Origin: Akkermansia sp.
GTDB taxonomy: Bacteria; Verrucomicrobiota; Verrucomicrobiia; Verrucomicrobiales; Akkermansiaceae
Reading direction: 5' to 3'
DNA: 32,614 bases
Assembly (NCBI GenBank): GCA_030535875.1
Contig: JAUNRC010000017.1
Span: 1-32,614, forward strand
Under the pieces are notes generated by a model. That model saw only the letters and a program-made list of their open reading frames with translations, did no database searches and was not told the origin of the DNA. The position numbers were made by a program, and so were the translations under genes. The first letter of the stretch is position 1, and each line of letters starts with the position of its first letter. Shown here in pieces: positions 19,401 to 27,433 of the stretch.

Positions 19401-22400
19401 TTATTCGTATCATCCAGCTCAGCAAGCTCATTGAGTTTATCCGCCTCAGCCACGAGGTTGTACTGCCCGGAAACGGCGGGCAATGTCAGCTCGGTTGTTA
19501 AGGTAAGACTTGCGCCTGCCGCCAGACCGCTCTCAGCAGAGATAGTACCCAGCACAGTACCATCGGACAGACGGATTTCCACCGGTACTGACTTATCGGT
19601 TGCGGCATAGCCCTGATTGCGGAGCACAACGCTGACATTCACCTTTTGTCCGGCAATGGCTGCGCCATCCAAGGTGATGGAATCGACTACCAAATCAGGC
19701 ACATCCATATCCGTCACCTGCATGTAAGCACGGCCGGAGATATAACCATCCGCCGTAGCAACGATGGTCGTATGCTGAGCTCCGTCAGTCACGCCGTCAG
19801 CCTTGGCCGTCACCTCACACGTCACGGATGTCTGACCGGCGGGTATGGTAACGGAGGCCGGCAGATTGAGCAAACCGCCATCCGTGAGAGATACAACAAC
19901 GTCACTCTCGCTCACATAATTGGAAATGATGGTCAGAACAGCTTTCTCCTCACCACCCTCTCGCAGCACCGTCTTGCTCAAGCTCACCGTCAGGGCGGGA
20001 CTGTCGTTATCCTGCACGGTGAGCGATGTCTCGAACATACCGCCATTGGACGAAGTCGAGGCATCGCAACCGCAGTCATCAATAATGATGGTACCGCGAA
20101 CCTTACCGGTGCGCTCGCCGTTGGCCAGAGCATCGTCCACCACACCGACGGTGAACTTCACGCTGTTCACGCCGGCAGCCATGGGAACGGACGCCGGCAG
20201 AATGAGGCCGATGCCGTCCACATCCGTCAATTTCACCGTAATGGCCTCGGACGACCCGCCGGTTCGCACGAGCGTAGCCGTCAGCGCATAGTAACCGTCA
20301 CTCTCCGAGACGATTTCCTTATCGAAGCGCAGCTCCACCTGCGGCAAGTCATCATCCTTCACCAGCACTGTGGCCGAACCGCTGTTAAAGCCTGTTGCGG
20401 CGGCCGTAATCTTCACCTCCTTATCAATTTCAGCGGTTGAATCATCCACGACGGTAGCCTCGAAATCAGCAGAGGTCTCACCGGCCTTAATCGTCACCGT
20501 AGAGGGAGCCTTAATTTGACCGCTGAAGTTACTGCCGAGCTTCACGACAACATCCTGAACAGAGACGGTATTGATGCTCACCGTACCCTGCAACACAAGA
20601 TCCGTGCCTTCGGTTACATCAGCCGGTATAAGCGACACGCTGATGGTGGGCAACTCGTCTTCCCTGATGGTCAGGTTGACAGAGGAGGAAACATAGCCCT
20701 CCGCCGCAGCCGTTACGGAAGTTTCAACATCACCGGTAAAATCATCATCATTCACCACGGCGGCCTGCAAGCGCACAGAGCTCTGACCGGCTGCGATTGT
20801 CACCGACTCCGGCAAGCCCAAACGAGCAGCCTGAGCACTGCTCAGAGCAACCGTCAGCGCCTCGCTGCAATCGCCCGTACGGGTAATGGTGTACACGACC
20901 TTGGAGCTGCTCCCCTCCGCTATCTCATTGACCGAGGAGCTTATAGAAAGAAGCTGCAGCAGTTCTACCGGTGCGGAAATCACCTTATTGTTCTCCGTAG
21001 CACCGGGTTTCTCGTAGACATCCGTTGTCAGGACTGCTACCAACTGCACATTTCCACCCAACGCGATATCCGAAGGAAGCGTAAACTTAAAGAGTACATT
21101 CATGCGGTCCCCCTCATTCAGCGCAAAGTTGCTCAACTCTTCGCTGCCGAGCTGCACCATGTCGGCAATATCACCACCCTCAGGAATGATGCCCAGTACA
21201 ATGTTGACTGTCCCCGAAGCTGTAATCGAACCGGTATTGCTGACAAAGAAATGAACCATCCCGTCCTGCCCCGGAGCAAGAGGGGCTGCGATATACTCAT
21301 CAAACTTATCGAACTCAAGCGACAAATCGGCGGCAGACGGCACAGTTACTCTCAGCATACCAATCGAGCCGGAATTATTCCCGCTCAACACGGTAAGCTC
21401 CTTACCACCGCTCACAGTTGCCACCAAAGTATAGAAACCGGCCTTCAACCCGGGCACATCGCTCAGCAATAAAGTACGGCTCAGCCTCTCCGTTCCTCCG
21501 GCTGCCAAGGTATCTATCGTTGCTATATCCAACAGGACGGAATCCTCAGCAATGGTACCATCTTCCGTCAGCCAGATTTCCACCTTAGCGGAGCTCACAT
21601 CCGCATTGCCGTCATTGCTGACAGAGAACTGAACCTCCACGCTGCCGTTGGTCTGCCCGCTATAAAAAGCCTCCTCATCCGGCACTACAGCACTATCAGC
21701 ACTAAAGAGAGTAAAGTTCACACTCTGAGTGCTGAGCTTGTTACCGGCGGCATCGGCCATGCTTGCCGGCAACTGAAGTGTGTACTCACCGGGCGCTGAC
21801 AAACCATCCACATACAGGCGCAGTATGCGGGCTGTCGGCATATTCCAGTTGCCCAAGGTCAAGCTCTCACCATCAGGTCCGACCAGCGAGAATCCGGCCT
21901 GACTAATCGTAGAGGGAGCAATATCGCCACTGAGCATGATATCAATGTATCCGGGCGTGAGAGAATCTTCCACACGCACTTCCGTCACCCTTTCGCTCGT
22001 TACGTCAGCCGTTACCGATACGACAGTCTGCGGGCTACTCATGGTTACGAACTGCCCGTCAACACTCTTAATCGTGTCGCCCACCACAATATCGTAGCGA
22101 CCGTCAGCCGTCAGAGCTTCAAAGGTCAGCACCAGATTACCCCCTTCCACGCTATAATCGGTAATCTGCACCTTATTACCACTCAAGCTCTGCATGTAGA
22201 GATTCTCGGGGGTGATGCTGCTCACATCCACACTGTGAGTGAAACTGAGAACGACCTGCGTAGAGCCGGCGGCAAGAAGAGCATTGCCTTCGATACCGTT
22301 CAACTTAAAGGCCTCGGAGTCATCACCGACAAGCCAGCTACCGAGAATGACCTTCTCCTCGCTATATCCCTTTATCTTGGCAATAATCTTTTCTCGATCA

Positions 22401-25400
22401 GTCGTTCCCCAATAGTTACCGGAGAGGTCGATGGCATCGCCGCTCAGGTTGCTGACATCAATGGTAGTAGCCGAGAAATCATTTCCGCTCAGACTTACCG
22501 TTGACGGATCGCCGGTGAAGGTAATAGAAGAAGGTCCTACTACATCCTTCATGGTGAGATTTCCTCCCACTACATTTACACTCAAACCGGCCAAGCTGCC
22601 ACCCTCGACATTCCAGCTCCCGCTCACTTCTATCGGGCCTTTTATCTGCAACATCCCGCTCTGCACCTGCGTGACAGTCACATTCTTCCAATCGGCCGAG
22701 CCGCTGATGTCAACACTGAGAACTTTCGCCCTCAGCTCCCCGCCTCGAAGAGCCATGTTGCCCGCCACAACCATCGTCACGTAATACCCCTCGCCCTCCA
22801 ACTGCAAGTCTTTCACGCTCATGGAGGCACCTCTTTCGACATACAGAGCGACATTCTCGGTACAGTTCAAGGTCAAGGTACCGGCAGAACTCAACGAGCC
22901 GCCCTGCGCGATGTTCACATCGCCGTTCAGCGTAATCGCTACACCGTCCTGCACATTCACCTCTCCGCTGATGTTAAGCTCTGCACTTATGTAACCATCT
23001 TCAAACACGGCGCTGATATCCGTCAGGGTTGCATCGCCCAAGTGAGTAAGAGTTACGGCTCCGCTTGTGCCGATATCCGCGAAGAGGGTACTAAGCTTAC
23101 CCGTGGACCCGGTGAACGCAAGCTCCTGCGTACCCAGCGTCAATGGTGTGGTAACGTCCGCTGAGAGCACACTCAAGGCAGTAATCGTATTGCCGCTGCC
23201 CTTCAGGTTGTTCAATGTTGTAAGAATAAGGCTGCCGAGCATAGCGAACGAGCAATTATTCAGCTCGAGGCTTTCGGCCAGATGTACACTTGCAAGCTCA
23301 CCGGCAAGCGTCAGATTACTCAGCGAGGCCTGAGCCCCCTCCGAGAAGGTAAGCACACTCTCCAGAGAGCCGCCATTCATCAGCAAGCGCCCATCGGTGG
23401 CTATGCTGACCCCGCCTTCCACGCTCACATCGGCATTCACGAACTGAACCACGCCGGAGCCGTCAATATACAAGCTACCATCTCCGCTTATCGAGGGAGT
23501 TGCCGTTGAATATTCTGCCGTCAACGTACCGCTCACCCGCAAGGCAGGAGCCTCGATGACCACGCCGGCGCTCAACTCCAACGTCACCCCCTGCGCCACG
23601 GTCAATTCCTCAGCAGCGCTAATCGTCTTACCATCCAGCCCGGCAGCAAATACCACCTTGGGCTTAACCGTCTCCGTCGACTGGGCAGCCTCGCCCAAAG
23701 CCCAACGCAAAGAGCCCTCGCCCGAGTCGTCGGTATTGGTTACAGTCAAGCGATCGGTACGCACCGGAGGAGCAGTCAGCCAGTTCCCTATATTAACATA
23801 GCTCGAATCATAATTGATTATCCTGGCTTTGATACTCTCCTCCGTTGCCCCCTCACCCCAATAATTACCGGAGAGATCTATCACGACGTTAGAGCTCTTG
23901 ATGAAGGTACTTAAATCAACAACTGTATTGCTGAAATCGTTACCCGTAATTGTACTTTGCAGCGCCCGCCCCTTAATGACAAGGGAGCTTATACCCGTCG
24001 TACCTGTAATGGTTGTCCTATTACTGCCATCCAAAATAACCGAGGCAGAGTGAGCCGTGCCATCAAGACTCATCTCGCCGCCCGAGCCGTTCGTGATATC
24101 GCTGAGGACCTCCACTCCGGTCATGGTCATTGTACCCTCATTATACAAACCATCCGTAGCACGGAACACACCTTCAGTCATATCAACCGAAGAGCCAAAT
24201 GTTACCCGCGCATCGTTCTTTTCACCCGTCAATATGATATTGGCATTTTCAAGATTAAGTACTCCATGCGAACCATAGTCATAGTAATAATTTTGCATGC
24301 CGATTTGCAAGCGCGTATAGGCCTCGTCCGAGATGATAGCATCCGCCTCCGTATCATATTGCGCAACCAAATAGCCGGTAACCAAAAGGCCGTTATATGT
24401 CATGCTCTCATTATGAACAGAGCCTCCGTACATATAATCTCCATATCCATAAACGGACTCCCAATCCTCGGCAAAATTACGCACCACTTCACTTATCTCA
24501 CCATAATCTCCATATCCCATTGAAACAGAGATTTGAAGAGGACAGCCGCCGCCACTCAGTTCCAACGCAGCCCCCTCCTCAAGAATAAGGCTCGACTCTG
24601 AGCCTATGCGGGAAATAGGAAGCGATGAAGTATAAAAGTAAGAATCGTATACATCCCATTCGTTAAGCTTATAGACAATCGGTTTATTACCATCACTACC
24701 CTTCAGTGTTACCTCACTTGAATAGCTGATATCAGTTGCCTCCCTCGTACCGATAAGCACCCGATCCGATTGAATTGATGTAAACAAAGCTAATAAGGAT
24801 GATATAGTCGACGCATCGGTACTCGTTAAATCGGTAACTGTCAACAATTTCTCACCGGTAAATATATTTCCGCTACCGGAAATATACGACAAATAGGAAT
24901 CTTCAAAAGATGCAGCTATCTCACAGCCTGTCAGGCTGAGCGTTGAATCATATCCTACTGAGATAGAACCGGATACGATAGAATCTTTTACCGTTGCCGT
25001 TGTAGCATATACACTTATTCCATTTTGAATATACGAATCCGCCACCTCAAGGCTACCACTCCCGAACGACACTCTTCCTGTAACTGTCGTATCCTTCAGC
25101 GAAAGGCTTCGGTCACATGTTACGAATTGATAATCGTATGTTATCCCACCCTTCAGGGTCACTCCGGTCAAATCAGCAGTAGCATGAGTCCCACCCAATT
25201 CAAGAGTACCTTTCAACGAGCCGCCTTCCATCGAGAGGGAGGCTGTATTGCCCCGAAGCTCCAAATAACTACCATATCGTCCCGTGAGCGAAACATTCGC
25301 ATTCTTCAGCTCCATCGAAGCATTGTCATCGACATATAGATAGCAATAGTAGGCTTCGGTCGATTGGACTGCCAGAGTATCCGTCACATCGCTATTCTCC

Positions 25401-27400
25401 GCTATGAACTTGCCGGCAACGGTAAAGCTACTACCATTCTGCACCAGCTCCACCCCGTCACCCGCGAGTAGCGTTTCACCGGCATCGATGACGATATCAC
25501 CCGAAATATTGCGACTCTTATCAACGCGATAAGTCAGGCCGAACGAGTCCAAATTGAGCAAGCTGTTATTGACATCACAATCTATCAGCACCCAGGAGGA
25601 CTCAGCATTTTGCACCTCCACCCCGAAAAGCTCCGTAAACAAATGAGAGCCGCTTACCTTCACCACAGGGCCTGAACCCGTCAACCTGTTACCGGAACCT
25701 ATCAATCCGGCTCCCTCCTCAAGAGACAAGCTCTCCATGACCATATTCTCCAGATAAGCCTCACCGCTTACCCGAACATCAGCCCCGACAATGGCCACTC
25801 CATCGTCCTTCAGGTTCACCAGTCGCTGACGGCCGCTGATAACAAGGGAGGTATTGAGCTCAATGGTTGCACCGGCAAGGGAATCGGCAAAACGAATTTC
25901 CGTACGGCGATTTCCCTTATAAGCACTTGCCTGCTCCAGCGCCCAACGCAGGCTGCCCTCACCGGAGTCATTAACATTCGTGACGGTATAAAGCTGAGTT
26001 CCGATATATTCACCCTCCAGCTCACCCAAGTAAACATTGGCTGCGTATTCTCCCAAACGAGCCAGAATAACCTCGCGGTCCGTTGTCCCCCAGTCATTGC
26101 CGGAGAGGTCAACCACGCCACCGACCTCTACATCGGAGAACTTAATCGTCGTATTGGAGAAGTCATTTCCGGTAATCTTCAAATCACCGGCTCGCAATGA
26201 GATTGTCAGTTCTCGGATATCACAGCCCGTAATCTCAGCCGAGGCCCCGGCATTGATAGTAAGTCCGCCCAGAACTTCCGTATTCGTCAATTTCGCCTTA
26301 CCGCTGACAAAAGTTCCCTGATCGGTCGTAAGAGCGGCAGAGGTCATGGTCAGCACAGCATCGGAGCCTATGGTCAATTCTCCTGAAGATTTGCCGCCGG
26401 CCGTTAAATCGATATCAGCCTTGTTAAAGTTTGCCGTCCCGTAAATGCACAAAGACGCAGATTGCCCTTCTATACCCACAACAGCGAGCGCCTGTTGCTC
26501 GAACGATGCCTCAATCGAACCATAGGAATAAACAGTCCCGCTCACCAGCATTTCACCGCCGTCTTCGATAACAATCTGACTATCTGAACTGCTTCCGCGA
26601 TAGCACAATCCGAACTGAGGAACATCGGCACCGGGTTGAGCCACCGTCACCTTGCCGTCAGCATAAAATGAAATATAAGGAGCCGTTGCCACCATCTCAC
26701 CGATAAAACCGCTCTCATATATTTCCGCAAAATCACCGGCATAATTATCCAACATCATCAGCTCCTGACAGGTAAAGGTGTTATTTTGCCCCTCCATCAT
26801 GTCAGTAAGCTTTACATCGGAAGAAAAGTCAAAACGAATCGTCTGCTCAAAGGTACAATCTTCAGCAGTCAAACATCCCGTTCCGCCTGCCATCTCCAGA
26901 ACGGCATCCACCTGCGTTCCGGTCAATGTCAGTTGTCCGTATACCGTAATCAAATCATATTCATCATCATAATAGGAATCATAGTACAATGTACCATCGG
27001 TCATAGACAGTTCGCCTCCCTCCGCTATCGTAAGGCGAGAAGCACTGCTATAATAACTATGACCATGAGAAGCACTATCTTCCGTACCCAGATAAATACT
27101 CGCATTCTCCAATTTAACCTTTGCGCCATCCTCAATATACATGCAAAACATCGGACAATCCGAATAGATGGCGTCCGCCTCAGTCCCGAACACTGCCTTC
27201 AGAGTACCATTTACATAAAAAGATTGCTTATAAGGCACCATAAAACCATCAGGAGAGGGATAATAGCCATCAAGCGCCCCCGAAAACTTCAACTGACCGC
27301 CATCTCTCAATGTGACGGTATATCCACTCGCCAACCATACGTACTCATAATATTCAAAAGTACGAACCTCCCGGATATATTCTCCATTAGAAAAAGACAT
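10454..27400 (-). CDS. Giant mosaic surface-type protein with an IdeS-like (C66) cysteine protease domain
   Basis: The 5648-residue protein is a chain of extracellular-type modules. In order: parallel beta-helix blocks (1-1690); Ig-like and CARDB domains (1700-2140); four Calx-beta repeats (about 2147-2560); CARDB and carboxypeptidase-regulatory-like domains (2567-3240); a Gly/Asp linker (about 3250-3265); a helical Cys-containing domain (about 3290-3590); further unassigned beta domains; SwmB-like Ig repeats (about 4010-4670); five FG-GAP repeats (4680-4937); two FN3 domains (about 4950-5130); a papain-like protease domain (5142-5383); and two PPC domains (to 5635). The ATG at 27400 is the only possible start: an in-frame TAA lies just upstream, inside the neighbour's terminator. 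The first 50 residues have no hydrophobic segment, so no Sec signal peptide. No PEP-CTERM, LPXTG or RTX tail is present. The promoter is unclear (AT-rich, TATTAT 10 nt before the ATG). The architecture points to a secreted or surface adhesin/protease; the target is unknown. Confidence 0.92.
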   Translation of the reverse strand: MSFSNGEYIREVRTFEYYEYVWLASGYTVTLRDGGQLKFSGALDGYYPSPDGFMVPYKQSFYVNGTLKAVFGTEADAIYSDCPMFCMYIEDGAKVKLENASIYLGTEDSASHGHSYYSSASRLTIAEGGELSMTDGTLYYDSYYDDEYDLITVYGQLTLTGTQVDAVLEMAGGTGCLTAEDCTFEQTIRFDFSSDVKLTDMMEGQNNTFTCQELMMLDNYAGDFAEIYESGFIGEMVATAPYISFYADGKVTVAQPGADVPQFGLCYRGSSSDSQIVIEDGGEMLVSGTVYSYGSIEASFEQQALAVVGIEGQSASLCIYGTANFNKADIDLTAGGKSSGELTIGSDAVLTMTSAALTTDQGTFVSGKAKLTNTEVLGGLTINAGASAEITGCDIRELTISLRAGDLKITGNDFSNTTIKFSDVEVGGVVDLSGNDWGTTDREVILARLGEYAANVYLGELEGEYIGTQLYTVTNVNDSGEGSLRWALEQASAYKGNRRTEIRFADSLAGATIELNTSLVISGRQRLVNLKDDGVAIVGADVRVSGEAYLENMVMESLSLEEGAGLIGSGNRLTGSGPVVKVSGSHLFTELFGVEVQNAESSWVLIDCDVNNSLLNLDSFGLTYRVDKSRNISGDIVIDAGETLLAGDGVELVQNGSSFTVAGKFIAENSDVTDTLAVQSTEAYYCYLYVDDNASMELKNANVSLTGRYGSYLELRGNTASLSMEGGSLKGTLELGGTHATADLTGVTLKGGITYDYQFVTCDRSLSLKDTTVTGRVSFGSGSLEVADSYIQNGISVYATTATVKDSIVSGSISVGYDSTLSLTGCEIAASFEDSYLSYISGSGNIFTGEKLLTVTDLTSTDASTISSLLALFTSIQSDRVLIGTREATDISYSSEVTLKGSDGNKPIVYKLNEWDVYDSYFYTSSLPISRIGSESSLILEEGAALELSGGGCPLQISVSMGYGDYGEISEVVRNFAEDWESVYGYGDYMYGGSVHNESMTYNGLLVTGYLVAQYDTEADAIISDEAYTRLQIGMQNYYYDYGSHGVLNLENANIILTGEKNDARVTFGSSVDMTEGVFRATDGLYNEGTMTMTGVEVLSDITNGSGGEMSLDGTAHSASVILDGSNRTTITGTTGISSLVIKGRALQSTITGNDFSNTVVDLSTFIKSSNVVIDLSGNYWGEGATEESIKARIINYDSSYVNIGNWLTAPPVRTDRLTVTNTDDSGEGSLRWALGEAAQSTETVKPKVVFAAGLDGKTISAAEELTVAQGVTLELSAGVVIEAPALRVSGTLTAEYSTATPSISGDGSLYIDGSGVVQFVNADVSVEGGVSIATDGRLLMNGGSLESVLTFSEGAQASLSNLTLAGELASVHLAESLELNNCSFAMLGSLILTTLNNLKGSGNTITALSVLSADVTTPLTLGTQELAFTGSTGKLSTLFADIGTSGAVTLTHLGDATLTDISAVFEDGYISAELNISGEVNVQDGVAITLNGDVNIAQGGSLSSAGTLTLNCTENVALYVERGASMSVKDLQLEGEGYYVTMVVAGNMALRGGELRAKVLSVDISGSADWKNVTVTQVQSGMLQIKGPIEVSGSWNVEGGSLAGLSVNVVGGNLTMKDVVGPSSITFTGDPSTVSLSGNDFSATTIDVSNLSGDAIDLSGNYWGTTDREKIIAKIKGYSEEKVILGSWLVGDDSEAFKLNGIEGNALLAAGSTQVVLSFTHSVDVSSITPENLYMQSLSGNKVQITDYSVEGGNLVLTFEALTADGRYDIVVGDTIKSVDGQFVTMSSPQTVVSVTADVTSERVTEVRVEDSLTPGYIDIMLSGDIAPSTISQAGFSLVGPDGESLTLGNWNMPTARILRLYVDGLSAPGEYTLQLPASMADAAGNKLSTQSVNFTLFSADSAVVPDEEAFYSGQTNGSVEVQFSVSNDGNADVSSAKVEIWLTEDGTIAEDSVLLDIATIDTLAAGGTERLSRTLLLSDVPGLKAGFYTLVATVSGGKELTVLSGNNSGSIGMLRVTVPSAADLSLEFDKFDEYIAAPLAPGQDGMVHFFVSNTGSITASGTVNIVLGIIPEGGDIADMVQLGSEELSNFALNEGDRMNVLFKFTLPSDIALGGNVQLVAVLTTDVYEKPGATENNKVISAPVELLQLLSISSSVNEIAEGSSSKVVYTITRTGDCSEALTVALSSAQAARLGLPESVTIAAGQSSVRLQAAVVNDDDFTGDVETSVTAAAEGYVSSSVNLTIREDELPTISVSLIPADVTEGTDLVLQGTVSINTVSVQDVVVKLGSNFSGQIKAPSTVTIKAGETSADFEATVVDDSTAEIDKEVKITAAATGFNSGSATVLVKDDDLPQVELRFDKEIVSESDGYYALTATLVRTGGSSEAITVKLTDVDGIGLILPASVPMAAGVNSVKFTVGVVDDALANGERTGKVRGTIIIDDCGCDASTSSNGGMFETSLTVQDNDSPALTVSLSKTVLREGGEEKAVLTIISNYVSESDVVVSLTDGGLLNLPASVTIPAGQTSVTCEVTAKADGVTDGAQHTTIVATADGYISGRAYMQVTDMDVPDLVVDSITLDGAAIAGQKVNVSVVLRNQGYAATDKSVPVEIRLSDGTVLGTISAESGLAAGASLTLTTELTLPAVSGQYNLVAEADKLNELAELDDTNNVGVGSLVTIGSGYRVSGAIEQDVLYFSENITINGQLTAEAEGLSVAGQSVNIYLYHNGSFFRELQATTAEDGSYELEYELPAGFAGKFELKAGVYSDVSDVLDTLQVAGLVLATDSKDLQWLLSSGIAQEGTIVIRNSGTVDLHGVRVIADGLPSNISVVFETESMDIAAGQSATFRYTIEGGEINSGDYYSDVYFSVSSEEGTKLAVKGYSYVMNPLANLSVSTQTTDISVNPDGVRYVEFTISNTGEADSGAISISIPDVDWLSIYSGGEIANLAGGESAQVVLKIDASESDVVYNAPFGVSLVVNAENASGKKSNLNVKFVPEETASLTINVTDGFSLVLDDNQKIAGARVRLYNAYTQELVASANADENGQVYFDGLNAGQYYFYVDAENCERYKKNITLAPGASETVNAYLMNTTVEYTFTVVPKEIEDEYEIVQDVTFTTNVPAAVLVFNEPTIQIPDIHYGETIYFSFTVSNYGLVAAESYYLQLPELENLTLTVLNPVERIEAQTSYEFWVQATADERPEDKSGFYVWDLIKCVSGTGFQWWVDCTSNGHWRVNTALVQTNQENCDNLGSGQGTPGLGGDDDDGGGGGTRPVGPPGKKEEEPQIIRPGTPIVVGEGSCTPCKAALINLIADINGWNVITVGDVFGFVWNKFGFFKSLPKIFNFAKHLPVADKLFSKVKSLDKLVNGCLANKARLLQIVSVAKLCLDEQMEDSPAKEWLMSICEMSEEAIELCDQFIRGLGSGVNPVFREVLGALTDAIEQVEDLDVGDAAIYVAGLGEACVEYMEHLDKLIAKQQTGKSGDSEEISVVRITDAGRAELNALQFSQYVGIDVLNSFYDRWNRTLDYAERGISSIEDVPEGESTDFFSEEYINSATQEVSDLSDLISTSGEELAEGLIESMNQSMLDYSNNEGGDVCASVKIQFTQSAVMTREAFEGIMTFSNGAAYGDLKDVSFKVYVHDMNGVDVTEHFRITYHSIDGIESFVPGEDGLYGGTLACGETGEVYIQYIPDRTLAQESSQDYRFGAELSYTDPGTGATREITMTPVVLTVNPSPSLEMHYFLSEDVYSDDPHTDEVEVALNAEIGFIVNNRGNGVAKNFTMSEMRHEFVENEKGLALELTMMGSSLNGGELQHSGMSLNFGNLEAGSTNTAVWYFQTNIHGYFSDYTASYTRVDSMGEEAFLTNGTDVSLIESITPHMLTKTLSADGDEKQDFLVNDVDDFNDMADGLYFGDGSYADVNGVVAIYNSTGTLGKGNYSITLTMYAAAGWNYFRINDPGEGNWRIESISVGGKQLDRSMFWQTDRIFAGDGSATYVDRLHWVAEFEQSGYVDFVVTYSSVDEKAPGVEAITGVEDKATVREALNSLTVTFDEEVNTATFGLNNISLKLQNEYVDLTGLTWEWADDGKSLTITNLAKYTQNEGLYVLKVLNGGVEDVYGNAGEGSGRQLMWTYATTKIALEMVEGHTDRKLNKRVDSLEVTFSDAVTLFDSSALSVVHTALDGTESTITDLSGLEIVAADETNAKFTISGLNSIQNRGDGTYSITVDSEKVLDKNGNSGTGSMPADWNLHETPPSVLEHSFVDAEQIVQEIDTITLQFSHAVSSIDLDKLTLTCNGEVYSSAVLSYSIDESDASKVIVRGISKAAPVGKAAAVADGEWKFAMDMSGVEDIYGNVGTGTYSTEWEVDTTAPEPLDKVTLNGRESLNVASTSLLIGATLPEEGLEVSIYDKSVTASGMGSLLWSGTVDGTDLSQQVTLLSGGSRTLTIVTTDAAGNATTNSYNVLVDMVVLTVSTDLEDKYNELPDEVKITFSAATSDLPLSALSLKVNGEAVSLANCTLTRVSDTEWTLSGLNMSGAATGTYALSIDLSSVEKTSSGMQGQGTHTVNFSYDPVSEVRITSCDITSGVEKLTGLSISFSTAINYAALKESGLLQDAVRLVNQADGSVTELSASGFAYADNILTWSGEVELAGGNYAVVVDPALLTAANGSPLVGNGGTAASSIVSYKGAGTSLGAVGSSYSAPYAVDWNDDGHVDLLVGEKVGDDEGKVRLYLNNGEGGFADYSYVMSGGAELSVSASGCQGIVVTTADITGDGRADLVAGLSNGTVQYYAGLADGTFGSATELFSSSLIDSRAYPTFFDWNSDGVSDLIIGTGSGTLMLASGTKDLASGAINFAAPIAIAGIEVAGRAAPVFTDVNGDGTADLIIGDEAGALTLYYGTEGGYKKVSSWSLPDIDWERTRPTVADLDEDGTPDLIVGGSTGELYVVYGTAAEGTWNKAFEVDADALITETSTQVEGKNARLSWVVENASTDTTYLVEVADNADFAGATGHEVSAAELSLSGLDEGVFYWRVSIVNSAKPAVSGQSFTVDTIAPGAPSELTATVNNGTAALSWGAVTDSSGVSYEVRYSSSHDFSYAQTITCTTNALNLSGLEVGEWYWKVRAVDGAGNVGEWTSAAESISIEEIVTPDSTAQTYWAKGMVTSDGTLVNGYYDADKSGGSDDSQLCWAAAASNMLAWWQQQYGMADFTTSDVPTGADDIFASFVGNWSNVSGREEYGLTWWLSGESSNESYTAYYNENYKGSTDVGAYYASHYTAAGMSAPVKEISMTGLTATEIATAWADVYTDGGMLSLGVYRSLNNGTLSAGHTLTLWGFATDATGRLTSITVTDSDDRTDAALTLTLAYNVTRGYYQIAQSSSNLNGFYLGDYTTLGAFTGQDRENNSVEKSDNIELSVPSDGSSYQTVSNWVGAGDTEDYYVFTATGDGSYRVGIDSADLTTTLLLSVGCVENGEFSEMKSLLINPEDALYAIDRINLKEGEQYYISVQTADGSGATEYELYVKGDIIEDESLITDNNTKESATQLELVSSSDAVINSWVGAGDALDYYQFEMSQAGKLNIVLSDMETNARVKVYQDRGNGRYTQKLSATARANGGLDRTLSLTAGSYFIEISSYDNGAGRYNSTYALELEKEEVGETKRFTIATA
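10496..11245 (-). other. Two C-terminal PPC (pre-peptidase C-terminal) domains of the giant protein
   Basis: Residues about 5386-5490 and 5518-5635 are tandem copies with matching cores: NWVGAGDTEDYYVFTATGDG and SWVGAGDALDYYQFEMSQAG. These look like the PPC beta-sandwich domains common at the C-terminus of secreted bacterial peptidases, which fits the protease domain directly before them. In other systems they may be removed or help in targeting; nothing here shows which. Confidence 0.75.
11252..11977 (-). other. IdeS/Mac-like papain-fold cysteine protease domain of the giant protein
   Basis: Residues about 5142-5383. The segment YWAKGMV, then GYYD..K....DD..LC, then NMLAWW closely follows the N-terminal part of the IdeS catalytic domain (WTKG, GWYD..K....DD.LLC, NMLHWW, from memory). 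The predicted nucleophile is Cys5173, with Lys5163 ten residues before it, as Lys84 and Cys94 in IdeS. The predicted histidine is His5313 in GHTLTLWGF (IdeS His262 in NHVINLWGA). Asp5335 and Asp5337 in VTDSDD match IdeS Asp284 and Asp286, with the same 22-residue His-Asp spacing. All catalytic residues are therefore present. The stretch between Cys and His is about 28 residues shorter than in IdeS, so the substrate pocket may differ. Confidence 0.82.
12590..13363 (-). repeat. Five FG-GAP/VCBS-type repeats of the giant protein
   Basis: Residues about 4680-4937 hold five copies of a calcium-loop motif: DWNDDGHVDLLVG, DITGDGRADLVAG, DWNSDGVSDLIIG, DVNGDGTADLIIG and DLDEDGTPDLIVG. The form D-x-[ND/T]-x-D-G-x-x-D-L is typical of integrin-like beta-propeller blades that bind calcium. 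Five blades are fewer than the usual seven of a closed propeller. Confidence 0.85.
16630..17539 (-). other. Helical Cys-containing domain of the giant protein
   Basis: Residues about 3288-3590 are predicted mainly helical, in sharp contrast with the beta-rich rest. The domain follows a Gly/Asp and Lys/Glu/Pro linker (GGDDDDGGGGG, then PPGKKEEEPQ). At least eight cysteines occur in SCTPCKAAL, NGCLANK, KLCLDE, SICEMS, ELCDQ and GEACVE, enough for several disulfides if it is exported. I do not recognise the family. Confidence 0.5.
19715..20962 (-). repeat. Four tandem Calx-beta domains of the giant protein
   Basis: Residues about 2147-2562 hold four repeats of roughly 105 residues. Each has a core like 'V.E...', 'L.[VI].R.G....AL.V.L', 'LP.SV.I.AG..S..' and an acidic end (NDD, VDD, QDN, TDMD). 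These are Calx-beta features: calcium-binding beta-sandwiches often found as spacers in large bacterial adhesins. Confidence 0.8.
22331..27400 (-). repeat. Parallel beta-helix region with internally repeated modules
   Basis: Residues 1-1690 are Gly/Ser/Thr-rich beta-helix coils. Three blocks end in the same capping motif, GN-(D/Y)-WG at Trp437, Trp1181 and Trp1664, each followed by a charged helix and a V-x-(L/I)-G strand. Two blocks begin with T-N-x-(N/D)-DSGEGSLRWAL (from 472 and 1219). The motif TEADAI-x-SD followed by LENA occurs at 73 and again at 1017. The region is therefore built by duplication of long modules. Confidence 0.8.
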
Positions 27401-27433
27401 AAAAATATAGATAATATTGATTGTTAAAAAATA

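Noticed and set aside
10454..27400. Giant gene as a nonribosomal peptide or polyketide synthase, or as an RTX toxin
   Set aside because: There are no adenylation, ketosynthase or carrier motifs, and no GGxGxDxxx nonapeptide arrays. Domains are beta-helix, Ig-like, Calx-beta, FG-GAP, FN3, protease and PPC.
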